The notes under the pieces were generated by a model. The model was not told the origin of the DNA. It searched no databases and worked only from the letters and a program-made list of their open reading frames with translations. Of a stretch of 64,000 nt of DNA, positions 25,561 through 34,354 are shown piece by piece; the stretch's first letter is position 1, and every line of letters starts with the position of its first letter. Origin of the DNA: Micromonospora eburnea (GTDB taxonomy: Bacteria > Actinomycetota > Actinomycetes > Mycobacteriales > Micromonosporaceae); the NCBI RefSeq assembly GCF_900090225.1, contig NZ_FMHY01000002.1:930001-994000 (forward strand), read 5' to 3'. A program made the position numbers and the translations under genes.

Positions 25561-26964
25561 ATGCGTGCACAGCGTGTGGATCATCGGGATGACCATGATC
25601 GGGCGGTGGACACGCTGCGGCGGTCGTACGCCGCGGTGCCCGCCGGTGAGCCGGTGCGGCTGGCCAAACGCACCTCGAACCTGTTCCGTCCGAGATCGAC
25701 GTTGCGGGCCCCGGGGCTGGACGTGAGCGGCCTGACCGGCGTGCTCGACGTCGACCCGGCCGCCCGCACCGCCGACGTGCAGGGCATGTGCACCTATGAG
25801 GACCTGGTCGACGCCACCCTGCCGTACGGGCTGATGCCGCTGGTCGTGCCGCAGTTGCGCACGATCACCCTGGGTGGCGCGGTGACCGGGTTGGGCATCG
25901 AGTCCACCTCGTTCCGCAACGGGTTGCCGCACGAATCGGTGCGGGAGATGGACATCCTCACCGGGGCCGGCGAAATCGTCACCGCCCGACCCGAGGGGGA
26001 GCACGCCGACCTGTTCCGCGCCTTCCCCAACTCGCTGGGCAGCCTCGGCTACGCCACCCGGCTGCGCATCGAGCTCCAGCCGGTCCGCCGGCACATGGCC
26101 CTGCGCAACATCCGGTTCACCCGGTTGTCGGAGTTGACCGACGCGATCGGGGAGGTGGTCGCCAAGGGTTCCTGGGAGGGCGAGCCGGTCGACGCCATGG
26201 ACGGGGTGATGTTCAGCCCCGGCGAGGCGTACCTGGTGCTCGGCACCTTCACCGACGAGGTCGCCGCGGCGCGGCCGAGCGACTACACCGGCCAGGACAT
26301 CTACTACCGCTCGGTGCAGCGGCGCACCCGGGACGTGCTCACCACGTACGACTACCTGTGGCGGTGGGACACCGACTGGTTCTGGTGCTCGGCGGCGTTC
26401 GGCGTGCAGCACCCGGTGGTCCGCCGGCTCTGGCCGCAGCGCTACCGCCGCAGCGACTTCTACCACCGGATCGTCCGCTTCGAGCACCGGCACCAGGTGG
26501 CCGCCCGGGTCGACCGGTGGCGGGGCCGCCCGGCCCGGGAGCGGGTGGTGCAGGACGTCGAGATCCCGCTCGACGGCATGGCCGATTTCCTGCACTGGTT
26601 CGCCCGGGCGGTCCGGATGGCGCCGGTCTGGCTCTGCCCGCTGCGGCTGCGCGAGCCGGCCGGCCCCGGCTCCGCCCACGCCTGGCCGCTCTATCCGCTC
26701 GAACCAGGCGAGACGTATGTGAACATCGGCTTCTGGGGGACCGTGCCGATCGCGGAGGGCGCCGCCGACGGCGACGTCAACCGGGAGATCGAGCGCGCGG
26801 TGTCGGAGGCGGGCGGGCACAAGTCGCTCTATTCCGACGCGTACTACGACCGGGAGGCGTTCGACCGGCTCTACGGCGGGGAGACCTGGCGTGCCGTGAA
26901 GGACCGCTACGACCCGGACCACCGACTCACCGGACTTTACGAGAAGGCGGTAGCGCGAGCATGA
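25561..26964 (+). CDS. tmsA: FAD-binding oxidoreductase, probable 10-methyl fatty acid synthesis (TmsA/BfaA type)
   Basis: The 467-residue flavoprotein has a PCMH-type FAD domain: TADVQGMCTYEDLVDATLPY, VPQLRTITLGGAVTGLGIES, and FPNSLGSLGYATRLRI. It overlaps the next gene, a cyclopropane synthase-like methyltransferase, by 4 bp. In mycobacteria and relatives this gene pair (bfaA-bfaB, also tmsA-tmsB) makes 10-methyl fatty acids: the methyltransferase adds a methylene at an oleoyl double bond and the oxidoreductase reduces it. Micromonospora lipids are known to contain 10-methyl fatty acids. The role is inferred from the pairing. Confidence 0.82.
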   Translation: MRAQRVDHRDDHDRAVDTLRRSYAAVPAGEPVRLAKRTSNLFRPRSTLRAPGLDVSGLTGVLDVDPAARTADVQGMCTYEDLVDATLPYGLMPLVVPQLRTITLGGAVTGLGIESTSFRNGLPHESVREMDILTGAGEIVTARPEGEHADLFRAFPNSLGSLGYATRLRIELQPVRRHMALRNIRFTRLSELTDAIGEVVAKGSWEGEPVDAMDGVMFSPGEAYLVLGTFTDEVAAARPSDYTGQDIYYRSVQRRTRDVLTTYDYLWRWDTDWFWCSAAFGVQHPVVRRLWPQRYRRSDFYHRIVRFEHRHQVAARVDRWRGRPARERVVQDVEIPLDGMADFLHWFARAVRMAPVWLCPLRLREPAGPGSAHAWPLYPLEPGETYVNIGFWGTVPIAEGAADGDVNREIERAVSEAGGHKSLYSDAYYDREAFDRLYGGETWRAVKDRYDPDHRLTGLYEKAVARA

Positions 26965-28304
26965 GTCTGATCGACCGAGAACAGGGGGCGGCGAGCGTCC
27001 CGGCCGGCCCGCCGACGGGCGGCCGGCGTACCGGACCGACCGTGGCGGACGTGGTCCGAGCGGTCACCACCGGCGCTCTCCCCATCCGGATCACCGGGTA
27101 CGACGGCAGCGCCGTCGGCCCGGCCGACGCCGGCATCACCCTGGACATCCGCACCGAGCGGGGGCTGTCCTACCTGCTCACCGCCCCCGGCGACCTGGGC
27201 ATGGCCCGCGCCTACGTGAGCGGTGACCTGGGCCTGGACGGGGTGCACCCGGGCGACCCGTACGAGGCGTTCAAGGTGCTCAAGGACGAGCTGCACCTGC
27301 GGCTACCGTCGGTGGGAGAGGCGCTGGCCCTGGTGAGGGGGCTGGGCTGGGAGCGGCTGATGCCCCCGCCGCCGCCGCGGCAGGAGGCGGCGCCGCGCTG
27401 GCGGCGGGTGATGGACGGGCTGCGGCACTCCCGGTTGCGGGACAGCAACGCGATCTCCCACCACTACGACGTCTCGAACGCCTTCTACGAGAAGGTGCTC
27501 GGCCCGTCGATGACGTACACCTGCGCGGTGTTCCACAGCCCGGACGACACGTTGGAGCAGGCGCAGCGGGCCAAGTACGACCTGGTGGCCGGGAAACTGG
27601 CGCTCAAGCCGGGGATGCGGCTGCTCGACGTGGGCTGCGGCTGGGGCGGGATGGTCCGGCACGCGGCCCGGGAATACGGCGTCAAGGCGCTCGGCGTGAC
27701 GCTGTCGCGGGCGCAGGCGGAGTGGGCGCAGGCGGCCATCGAGCGGGAGGGGCTGGGCGACCTGGCCGAGGTGCGCCACCTGGACTACCGGGACGCCCCT
27801 CGGGAGCAGTTCGACGCGGTCTCCTCGATCGGGCTGACCGAGCACATCGGGGTGCGCAACTATCCCGCGTACTTCGGGGCGCTGCGCAGCCGGCTCAAGC
27901 CGGGCGGTCGGCTGCTCAACCACTGCATCACCCGCGCGGACAACCGCGCCCCGCACCGCTCCGGCGCGTTCATCGATCGGTACGTCTTCCCCGACGGGGA
28001 GTTGGCCGGGCCGGGCCGGCTGATCAGCGAGATCCACGACGCCGGGCTGGAGGTGCACCACGAGGAGAACCTGCGCCAGCACTACGCGCTGACGCTGGCC
28101 GGCTGGTGCCGCAACCTGGTCGAGCACTGGGACTTCTGCGTCGGCGAGGTGGGCCTGGGCACCGCCCGGGTGTGGGGGCTCTACATGGCCGGCTCCCGGT
28201 TGGCGTTCGAACGCAACGACATCCAGTTGCACCAGGTCGTGGCCACCCAGAACGGCCCACAGGGCGTCAACGGTTACCCGCTGCGCCCTGACTGGACGCC
28301 CTGA
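26961..28304 (+). CDS. tmsB: SAM-dependent methyltransferase, CFA synthase-like (TmsB/BfaB type)
   Basis: The 447-residue protein starts at ATG 26961. Its N-terminal domain of about 150 residues precedes the cyclopropane fatty acid synthase core: SHHYDVSNAFYEKVLGPSMTYTCA, the SAM-binding loop LLDVGCGWGG (about 221-230), VTLSRAQAEWA, and SSIGLTEHIGVRNY. It should transfer carbon from SAM to an unsaturated acyl chain in membrane lipids. With the oxidoreductase upstream the product is more likely a 10-methyl branch than a cyclopropane ring. A terminator follows. Confidence 0.85.
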   Translation: MSLIDREQGAASVPAGPPTGGRRTGPTVADVVRAVTTGALPIRITGYDGSAVGPADAGITLDIRTERGLSYLLTAPGDLGMARAYVSGDLGLDGVHPGDPYEAFKVLKDELHLRLPSVGEALALVRGLGWERLMPPPPPRQEAAPRWRRVMDGLRHSRLRDSNAISHHYDVSNAFYEKVLGPSMTYTCAVFHSPDDTLEQAQRAKYDLVAGKLALKPGMRLLDVGCGWGGMVRHAAREYGVKALGVTLSRAQAEWAQAAIEREGLGDLAEVRHLDYRDAPREQFDAVSSIGLTEHIGVRNYPAYFGALRSRLKPGGRLLNHCITRADNRAPHRSGAFIDRYVFPDGELAGPGRLISEIHDAGLEVHHEENLRQHYALTLAGWCRNLVEHWDFCVGEVGLGTARVWGLYMAGSRLAFERNDIQLHQVVATQNGPQGVNGYPLRPDWTP

Positions 28305-28323
28305 CCTCTCTTCGATCGACGAG

Positions 28324-28350
28324 AAGGCCGCGCGGTTCGCGCGGCCTTTT
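28324..28350 (+). terminator. Terminator of the tmsAB operon
   Basis: An 11-bp perfect stem (AAGGCCGCGCG and its complement, 3-nt loop) ends in TTTT, 20 bp after the methyltransferase stop codon. Confidence 0.85.
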
Positions 28351-28441
28351 CGTCGTCCGGGCCGTTCCGGAAATTGCTCGGGTCGGCCGGTCAACCTTCC
28401 GGGCCCACCCGTCGTCCTTGGTGGCGACGAAAGGAGAGCCG

Positions 28442-28963
28442 GTGTGGCGGAAGCAACGCTTCGAGGGGTTGGACGTCCTCGTCGCGGAACGCGGCAGGGC
28501 CCTACTCGCGGCGGCGGTGCTGCTGACCGGTAGTCGGGCCGCCGGGGAGGACCTGGTGCAGGCGGCGCTGGAGCGGCTGATGCGGAACTGGAGCCGGGTG
28601 CACGGCGACAAGGAGGGATACCTGCGTCGCACGCTGTACCACCTGGCGGTCGACCGGTGGCGGCTGCGCCGGCGCCGGCCGGAGGTGCTGACCGAGGTCG
28701 AGCCGCTGGATCAGTCGGACGGCACCGAGGCGCTGCACCTGCGGCAGGCGCTCATCCAGGCGCTGGCCCTGCTGCCGCCCCGGCAGCGGGCCGTGCTGGT
28801 GCTGCGGTACTGGGAGCAGCGCAGCGAGGCGGAAGCCGCCGAGTTGCTCGGCTGCTCGGTCGGCACCGTCAAGTCGACCGCATCCCGGGGGCTGACCCGG
28901 CTACGCGAACTCACCGCCGACTGGGCGCTGGAAGGCGCAGGCATGAACGGAGCAGGAAGATGA
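28442..28963 (+). CDS. SigE-family RNA polymerase sigma-70 factor
   Basis: The 173-residue ECF-type sigma factor has region 2 with LLTGSRAAGEDLVQAALERL and GYLRRTLYHLAVDRWRLRRR, and region 4 with LPPRQRAVLVLRYWEQRSEAEAAELLGCS and VGTVKSTASRGLTRLREL. GTG 28442 is preferred because a strong AAAGGAG lies 5-6 bases upstream; further upstream starts lack this. It overlaps the next gene, a membrane protein, by 4 bp, as sigma/anti-sigma pairs often do. Confidence 0.9.
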   Translation: MWRKQRFEGLDVLVAERGRALLAAAVLLTGSRAAGEDLVQAALERLMRNWSRVHGDKEGYLRRTLYHLAVDRWRLRRRRPEVLTEVEPLDQSDGTEALHLRQALIQALALLPPRQRAVLVLRYWEQRSEAEAAELLGCSVGTVKSTASRGLTRLRELTADWALEGAGMNGAGR

Positions 28964-29898
28964 CCATTGACGTTGAGGATCAGTTGACGGCCGGGATGCG
29001 CGACGAGGTCGCCGGCCTGGCGTACACCCGGGACGTGCTGGGGGAGGCCACGCGCCGCCATCGGCGGCGCATCGTCCTACACCGCAGCGCGTACGCGGCC
29101 GGCGTGGTCGGGGTGGCCGGGGCGTTGGCCGCGGCATTGACCGTCGGTGCGGGCGCCCCCGGCTCACCCGGCTCGGTCGCCGAGCGGCCCGCGACCGCGA
29201 CCAGCCCGGAGTCGCCGCAGATGCGGCTGGCCGCCGCCGCGGCGGCCAGCGAGAGCATCAGTTACCGGGTGAGGGTCACCACCACCAGCAAGGACAAGCT
29301 CCCACCGAAGGGCGGCCTGCCCGAGCCGGTGGCCAGGAGCTGGGTGACGAAGGGCGCGTTCGATCCGGTGACGGCCACCGGCTACCTGGAGTCGCCGAAC
29401 ACCGGGCTACGTCCGCCCATGTCGAATTTCTTCCTGGAGGAGCGCCTGGTTGATGGCGTTCGGTACCACGGCGGCCTGGACGGCACCGACCCCGACAGCG
29501 GAAGGATCGTGTGGTCCCGGACTCGGGAGGGCAGGCAGACGAGCTTGACCTTCGACGACGCGCTGGGCGGCACGCTGGGCGCCTCGACGGATCCGCAGCA
29601 GCTGTTCCGGATGTTGCGGTTGGCGGGCGCCGAGGTGACCCAGAACCCCGGCGGTGGCTACCACTTCGAGGTCACGGTGCAGGATTCCTCCCAGGGAGTT
29701 GCCGCCGACAGGCTGGTCGGTGACGTGACGATCGATGCGGACGGCCGGATCAAGACGGTGGCGTTCGACCGTACGGCGCGGTGGAACGCCAGGGGTCCGG
29801 AGTACACCTACCACCTGCACGTGCTGGTGGAGCTCTCCGACTACGGGCTGCCGGTGAAGGTTGAGGCGCCGGGCAACGCCGTCGTCATCGGCAAGTAG
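28960..29898 (+). CDS. Membrane protein, probable partner of the SigE-family sigma factor
   Basis: The 312-residue protein starts at ATG 28960 within the stop of the sigma gene (ATGA overlap). It has a cytoplasmic tail of about 45 residues ending in RRHRRR, one membrane helix (AAGVVGVAGALAAALTVGA), and a large extracytoplasmic domain. The N-terminal tail could hold the sigma factor, but no zinc-finger anti-sigma motif is visible, so the anti-sigma role is inferred only from the coupling. A terminator follows directly. Confidence 0.7.
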   Translation: MTIDVEDQLTAGMRDEVAGLAYTRDVLGEATRRHRRRIVLHRSAYAAGVVGVAGALAAALTVGAGAPGSPGSVAERPATATSPESPQMRLAAAAAASESISYRVRVTTTSKDKLPPKGGLPEPVARSWVTKGAFDPVTATGYLESPNTGLRPPMSNFFLEERLVDGVRYHGGLDGTDPDSGRIVWSRTREGRQTSLTFDDALGGTLGASTDPQQLFRMLRLAGAEVTQNPGGGYHFEVTVQDSSQGVAADRLVGDVTIDADGRIKTVAFDRTARWNARGPEYTYHLHVLVELSDYGLPVKVEAPGNAVVIGK

Positions 29899-29902
29899 GG
29901 GG

Positions 29903-29929
29903 AAGGCCGCGCGAACCTGCGCGGCCTTT
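29903..29929 (+). terminator. Terminator after the sigma factor operon
   Basis: A 10-bp perfect stem (AAGGCCGCGC and its complement, 6-nt loop) followed by TTT sits just past the stop codon. Its sequence is nearly the same as the terminator at 28324. Confidence 0.8.
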
Positions 29930-29940
29930 CGTCGAATCCA

Positions 29941-29967
29941 TTGACAAAGAAACTTTGTACGTACAAA
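29941..29967 (+). promoter_or_regulatory. Promoter with overlapping palindromic operator
   Basis: A consensus -35 box TTGACA (29941-29946) is followed by the perfect 14-bp palindrome TTTGTACGTACAAA (29954-29967), which sits in the spacer between -35 and -10, 11 bp before the ArsR-type start codon. It is the likely autoregulatory site of that protein. Confidence 0.65.
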
Positions 29968-29978
29968 CTGATTTTGTC

Positions 29979-30539
29979 ATGAGAGACGTCCTGTACCTGG
30001 AAGAGCGCGAGCAGGCCGAGGTCCTGCTCAAGCCGCAGCGCATCGAGGTGCTGCGGCAACTCGCCGAGCCCCGCACCTGCACCGAGGTCGCGGCCCGGCT
30101 GGAGCAGACGCCGCAGCGCGTCTACTACCACGTCAAGCAACTGGTCGCGGCCGGGCTGGCCGAGCAGGTGTCCGAGCGGCGGGTGCGCGGCATCACCGAG
30201 GGCATCTACCAGGCCGTCGCCCGGTCGTACTGGCTCTCGCCCCGCCTCGTCGGGCGGATCGGCGGGGGACGCCGGGTGCGCGACGAGCTGAGCCTGGGCT
30301 ACCTGCTCGACCTGATGGAGGAGGTGCAGGCCGACATCGCCGCGCTCGACCGGGCCGCGCCGGAGCTGCCCTCGATCGGGGTGTCCGGCGAGATCCGGGT
30401 GCCGGCCGAGCGCCGGCAGGAGTTCCTGCACGACCTGCAGTCGACGCTGCGGGACCTGTTCACGCGCTACGGGGGCGCCGAGGGGGACGCCTTCAAACTC
30501 GCCGTGGCGTGCTACCCGAAAGGTGATGACCATGAGTGA
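29979..30539 (+). CDS. ArsR/HTH_20-type transcriptional regulator
   Basis: The 186-residue regulator starts at ATG 29979, just after a palindrome-containing promoter. The winged helix occupies about residues 12-75: KPQRIEVLRQLAEPRTCTEV, then VYYHVKQLVAAGLAEQV and the wing. The C-terminal half is helical and may sense a ligand or dimerise. It overlaps a tandem SRPBCC gene. This regulator/AHSA1 pairing is common in actinobacteria and the two probably form one operon under autoregulation. Confidence 0.87.
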   Translation: MRDVLYLEEREQAEVLLKPQRIEVLRQLAEPRTCTEVAARLEQTPQRVYYHVKQLVAAGLAEQVSERRVRGITEGIYQAVARSYWLSPRLVGRIGGGRRVRDELSLGYLLDLMEEVQADIAALDRAAPELPSIGVSGEIRVPAERRQEFLHDLQSTLRDLFTRYGGAEGDAFKLAVACYPKGDDHE

Positions 30540-31383
30540 CCTGTTGACCATCCGGGTCCGGCTGGCCGCCCCAGCGGAACGGGTGTGGCGCGCGTTGACC
30601 GACCCCGCCGAGCTGCGAATCTGGTTCGCCGAGCACGCCGAGGTCGAGCTGCCGCACCGGTACGCGTTCTGGGGCCGTTACACGCCGGAGGGCGACGCCC
30701 CGCACCAGCGGTTGCTGCACGCCGACGAGCGGAGCCTGCGCTTCGCCTGGATGCTCGGCGGCGTGGAGACCACCAGCGAGATCGAGGTGACGCCGGCCGG
30801 GGAGCACGCGGAGCTGACCCTGCGGCAGAGCCACTTCGTCTTCGCCGAGGCCCTCGACGGCAGCACCATCCGGGGCGTGCTCCAGACCTGGTGGAGCCTG
30901 GCGCTGGCCAACCTCAACGCCCACCTGGAGGGACGCCCGCTGCTGCCCCGCACCGACTTCACCTCCGCCGACCTGCGTGGCGAGTTGACCATCGACGCGC
31001 CGATGGAGCGGGTGTGGACCTCGCTGACCGACTCCGAGCAGGCCAGCGCCTGGTTCGGCTACCCGATCGGCATCGAGCCCTGGGCCGGTGGCCGATACGC
31101 CATGGGCGGCTTCGACGCCGGGTACGCGGCCAAGGTGATCGACCTGGAGCCGGGCCGCAAGATGTCCGTCGACTGGGGACCGACCGGCGTCACCACCTGG
31201 GAGCTGGCCGAGTCCGCCGGGAAGACCCGGCTGACCTTCGTGCAGAGCGGCTTCGACGAGACCAACCCGCCGTACGCGGCGTGGAGCGGGTCGGTCGCGG
31301 GTCTGTCCGAGCTGCGCCGCTTCCACGAGGTGCCGGACTGGCAGCCGATCTGGCTGGCCGAGGAGCTGCCGACCGTTAGTTAG
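30532..31383 (+). CDS. Tandem SRPBCC (AHSA1-like) domain protein
   Basis: The 283-residue protein is made of two START/AHSA1-like halves. The first begins LTIRVRLAAPAERVWRALTD, the second ELTIDAPMERVWTSLTD (about residue 150), each with a W-F motif after the first helix (LRIWFAEHA and ASAWFGYPI). These folds form a hydrophobic ligand pocket. It starts inside the preceding regulator gene (8-bp overlap; an upstream in-frame ATG at 30526 is possible). The ligand is unknown. Confidence 0.85.
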   Translation: MSDLLTIRVRLAAPAERVWRALTDPAELRIWFAEHAEVELPHRYAFWGRYTPEGDAPHQRLLHADERSLRFAWMLGGVETTSEIEVTPAGEHAELTLRQSHFVFAEALDGSTIRGVLQTWWSLALANLNAHLEGRPLLPRTDFTSADLRGELTIDAPMERVWTSLTDSEQASAWFGYPIGIEPWAGGRYAMGGFDAGYAAKVIDLEPGRKMSVDWGPTGVTTWELAESAGKTRLTFVQSGFDETNPPYAAWSGSVAGLSELRRFHEVPDWQPIWLAEELPTVS

Positions 31384-31511
31384 GTCCCGCCGCGATGGGC
31401 GGAGCGGGATCAGGCGCGCTCAGCTCGGCGTCCCGGCGCAGTAGTGCGGGGTGCTGTGCTCCGGGTGTGGACGCGGGACCCACCGGCGGGCGACGGCTAT
31501 CGTGGCGTGTC

Positions 31512-32600
31512 GTGACGGACACCGCGCAGCGCCTGGCCGAGATCCGGGGTGGCGTGCCGCCCCGGCGGCACAACGCCCGCACGATCGCCGCGTTGACCGG
31601 CAACCCGGGCTGCACCCGTCGGGCGGTGCTGGACAGCGCCGGGGTGGACAAGCCGAAGCTGGCCGAGCGGATCGGTTTCCCGGCCCGGTTCGGCCAGTCC
31701 CGCTTCGCCATCACCCGCGGCAACGCCTTCGAGGCACAGGTGAAGGCGGACGGCGGGGTGGAGCTGCTGCGGCTGGTCGCGGAGCGGCTGGGCGTACCGG
31801 TGCCGGCGGGGGCGACCTGGACGGACCTGGGCGGCGCGGAGGACCTGCCGGACCGGCAGGAGCGCTCCCGGGCCGCGTTGACCGGTGTCGGCGACGGGCC
31901 GGCGCTGTTCGACCATCCGCTGCTCGGCCTGGCGGTGGCCGGCCAGCGCGTGCACCTGGAACCGGACCTGGTCGCCGCCCGGCTCGGCGGCCGGTTCCAC
32001 GTGGTGGAGATCAAGTCGTTCCCGGTGATCGACGGGCAGGCCGACCCGGCGAAGGTGTCCGCCGCCGCCATCCAGTCCGCCGTCTACGTGCTGGCGCTGC
32101 GCGAACTGCTGGCCGCCGAGGGGCACGACCCGGAACTGGTGTCGCACGAGGTGGTGCTGGTCTGCCCGCGTGACTTCGCCAACCAGCCGGTGGCCAGCCT
32201 GCTCGACGTACGCAAGCAGTTGCTGGTGCTGCGCCGTCAGCTCGACCGGATGGCCCGGATCGACGACCTGCTCGCCGACCTGCCGGCCGGCTTCACCGTC
32301 GACCCGACCGCCGAATCGGCGACCCTGACCGCCGCGCTGTCCACCGTGCCGGCCCGCTACGCCCCGGAGTGCCTGGCGGCCTGCGAGTTGGCGTACTTCT
32401 GCCGGCACGAGGCGCGCGGCCACACCGCCGCGCTGGGCCGACCGGTGCGGGAGGCGCTGGGCGGTATCGCCGAGATCGGGGAGGCGCTGGCGCTGGCCGA
32501 CGGCGTCCGCGCCCCGGACCCGGAGCAGGCGGAGGCCGCCGCGCTGCTGCGCGCCGCCGCCCGGTTGCGCGCCGACGCCCTCGCCGGCAACCCCGCATGA
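31512..32600 (+). CDS. Cas4/RecB-like PD-(D/E)XK nuclease with four-cysteine (Fe-S) arrangement
   Basis: The 362-residue protein starts at GTG 31512. It carries a full RecB/Cas4-type nuclease signature: His149 and Asp152 (VHLEPDL), Glu166-x-Lys168 (VVEIKSF), and Gln188/Tyr192 (AIQSAVYVL). Cys34 lies near the start (NPGCTRR), and Cys287, Cys291 and Cys297 lie near the end (ECLAACELAYFC). One N-terminal plus three C-terminal cysteines is the Fe-S layout of Cas4 and AddB-type nucleases. No CRISPR, helicase or cas gene is visible nearby. It probably works with the unknown protein encoded 46 bp downstream. The assignment is by motif only. Confidence 0.75.
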   Translation: MTDTAQRLAEIRGGVPPRRHNARTIAALTGNPGCTRRAVLDSAGVDKPKLAERIGFPARFGQSRFAITRGNAFEAQVKADGGVELLRLVAERLGVPVPAGATWTDLGGAEDLPDRQERSRAALTGVGDGPALFDHPLLGLAVAGQRVHLEPDLVAARLGGRFHVVEIKSFPVIDGQADPAKVSAAAIQSAVYVLALRELLAAEGHDPELVSHEVVLVCPRDFANQPVASLLDVRKQLLVLRRQLDRMARIDDLLADLPAGFTVDPTAESATLTAALSTVPARYAPECLAACELAYFCRHEARGHTAALGRPVREALGGIAEIGEALALADGVRAPDPEQAEAAALLRAAARLRADALAGNPA

Positions 32601-32646
32601 GTACGCCCCGCCGGCCCGGCCGGCCCGTCCCGCCCCGGAGGTCCCG

Positions 32647-34179
32647 GTGAGCACGCTGCGCGCACTGGCCAAGGCACGGGCCGTCGCCGCCGGGGTGGCC
32701 CAGCCGGTGGCCACCGTACGGCACCTGCACCTGTCGGACCGGCCGCTGGTGCTGGTGCCCCTGGCGATGGCGGGCGAGGCGAACGCTCCGCTCGCCGCCA
32801 TGGTCGGCGCCGCGCCCGACGAGGGGCGGCTGCTGTTCGTGCCGCAGCCCCGCAACCGCGACCAGCGGTTCGCGTTCGCCGCCGAGCTGGCCGAGATCGT
32901 GCTGCCCCACCTGGACTCCTTCCGTGGGGTCAGCGAGGCGGTGCCGGTCGATCGGGGCAGGGACGTGCGGTACCGGTACGTCGACGCGCCGCAACTGCTG
33001 GTGCCGAACCCGGCCGGGGTCACGTTCCTGCGGCTCTTCGGCCGATCCATCCGGTTCCGTCGCCCGGACGGCGAATATCCGGTGCACCCGTCGGTGCCGT
33101 TGCTCGGGCGGTGGCTGACCTTCTTTGCCGAGCGCGCCGAGTATCCGGGCTCGGCGGCGCTGGTGGCGATGACCGAGGCGTTGACCCTGCACTGGGCGAC
33201 CGGGCAGAGCGCGGTGGAGGATCTGCACCTGCCGGCGCTGCTCGGCTGGATCGACCCGCCAGCCGGCTCGACCGGCGCGGAGGCGGCCGGCCGGGCCGAG
33301 GATCCGCGGCTCTGCCCGCCCGCCGGACCGGCCACCGACCCGGAGTTCGACAACCGCCGGCTGGCCGCGGCGATCGAGGCGTACGCGGGGACCGAGGACG
33401 ACCCGGTCGCCCGCGCGGGCGCGTACGCGGAGTTGGAGCGGTTGCTGCGCGACCAGCTCGCGCCCACCTGGGAGCTGATGTGGCGCGGCGTGGGGTTGCT
33501 GCGCGCGCTGCCGCCCGGCGCCCGGGTGGCCGGCCGGTGGGACGGCGACAAGGACGCCTTCACCGGGTACGCCGAGCACGTCGACGCCGGGGGTGGACCG
33601 CAGCCACGCCGCGACGGTGCGGTGGCGGCGGCGGTACGGCTGCACCGGCTGGAGCGGGCCCTCACCTCGTACGCGGTGCAGCGCGCCTACGACGACCCGC
33701 TGGTGATGGCCGAGCACCGGCTGACCGGGGAGGCGTTCGTCGGCGACGTGACACTGGCCGACCCGAAGCGGGTGGACGACACCGGCAAACGGCCGGTGCT
33801 GCGCCCGCGGATCCAGGTGGTCACCACCGAGCCGGTGGCGGTGCCGGTCGGCGCGACCCTGTACTCACCGGCCCGGCCGGGGCAGAAGGCGAAGGTGGTC
33901 TTCCTGGTCCCGGGCTCGGACGGCAAGACCGAGGTGGTGCTGGAACTCTCCGGCGGGATGGGGCGCGGACTGACCGCGCCGCCGGGCACCGTGCCGGAGG
34001 TGGGCGAGCGGCTCTGCCTCACCACCCTGTCGGACGCGTACCTGCCGGCCGGGAACTTTCCCGCCGCCGAGGAGACCCCGTGGACCCACGGCGGTCCGCC
34101 GACCGCCGCCGCAGAGGCGCTCGCGGTCCCGGACGGTGACCTGGCGGACACCGGTGATCCGGCCGAGGAATGGTCCTGA
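32647..34179 (+). CDS. Protein of unknown family, partner of the Cas4-like nuclease
   Basis: The 510-residue soluble protein starts at GTG 32647 behind GGAGG. I recognise no domain. The N-terminal third is alpha/beta (RHLHLSDRPLVLVPLAMAGEANAPLAAM; LLFVPQPRNRDQRF), the middle is helical and Trp-rich, and the last about 150 residues are beta-rich (KAKVVFLVPGSDGKTEVVLEL). The tail is acidic. It follows the nuclease gene on the same strand after 46 bp and almost certainly shares its transcript. It could be the substrate-binding or regulatory half of a DNA-processing or defence pair; this is inference. Confidence 0.7.
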   Translation: MSTLRALAKARAVAAGVAQPVATVRHLHLSDRPLVLVPLAMAGEANAPLAAMVGAAPDEGRLLFVPQPRNRDQRFAFAAELAEIVLPHLDSFRGVSEAVPVDRGRDVRYRYVDAPQLLVPNPAGVTFLRLFGRSIRFRRPDGEYPVHPSVPLLGRWLTFFAERAEYPGSAALVAMTEALTLHWATGQSAVEDLHLPALLGWIDPPAGSTGAEAAGRAEDPRLCPPAGPATDPEFDNRRLAAAIEAYAGTEDDPVARAGAYAELERLLRDQLAPTWELMWRGVGLLRALPPGARVAGRWDGDKDAFTGYAEHVDAGGGPQPRRDGAVAAAVRLHRLERALTSYAVQRAYDDPLVMAEHRLTGEAFVGDVTLADPKRVDDTGKRPVLRPRIQVVTTEPVAVPVGATLYSPARPGQKAKVVFLVPGSDGKTEVVLELSGGMGRGLTAPPGTVPEVGERLCLTTLSDAYLPAGNFPAAEETPWTHGGPPTAAAEALAVPDGDLADTGDPAEEWS

Positions 34180-34354
34180 CCGGCGCGGCGTCCATGGTGG
34201 ACACGGGACGCCTTGGACGGCGGGCGGCCATCGGCTCTGGCGGTGGTACCAGGCGGTAGTTAGGCTTGCGCCGTTCGCCGTCCGCAACCGGTCCTCATCG
34301 TCGAGGTGCGCGTCTGGGAGAGAGCCGGAGCAGATCGTTGTACCTCAGCAGATC

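Noticed and set aside
31497..33717. Long minus-strand open frames
   Set aside because: They are antisense to the nuclease operon. Their composition (Arg, Ser, Gly, Pro) shows no protein family, and the plus strand has catalytic motifs and binding sites.
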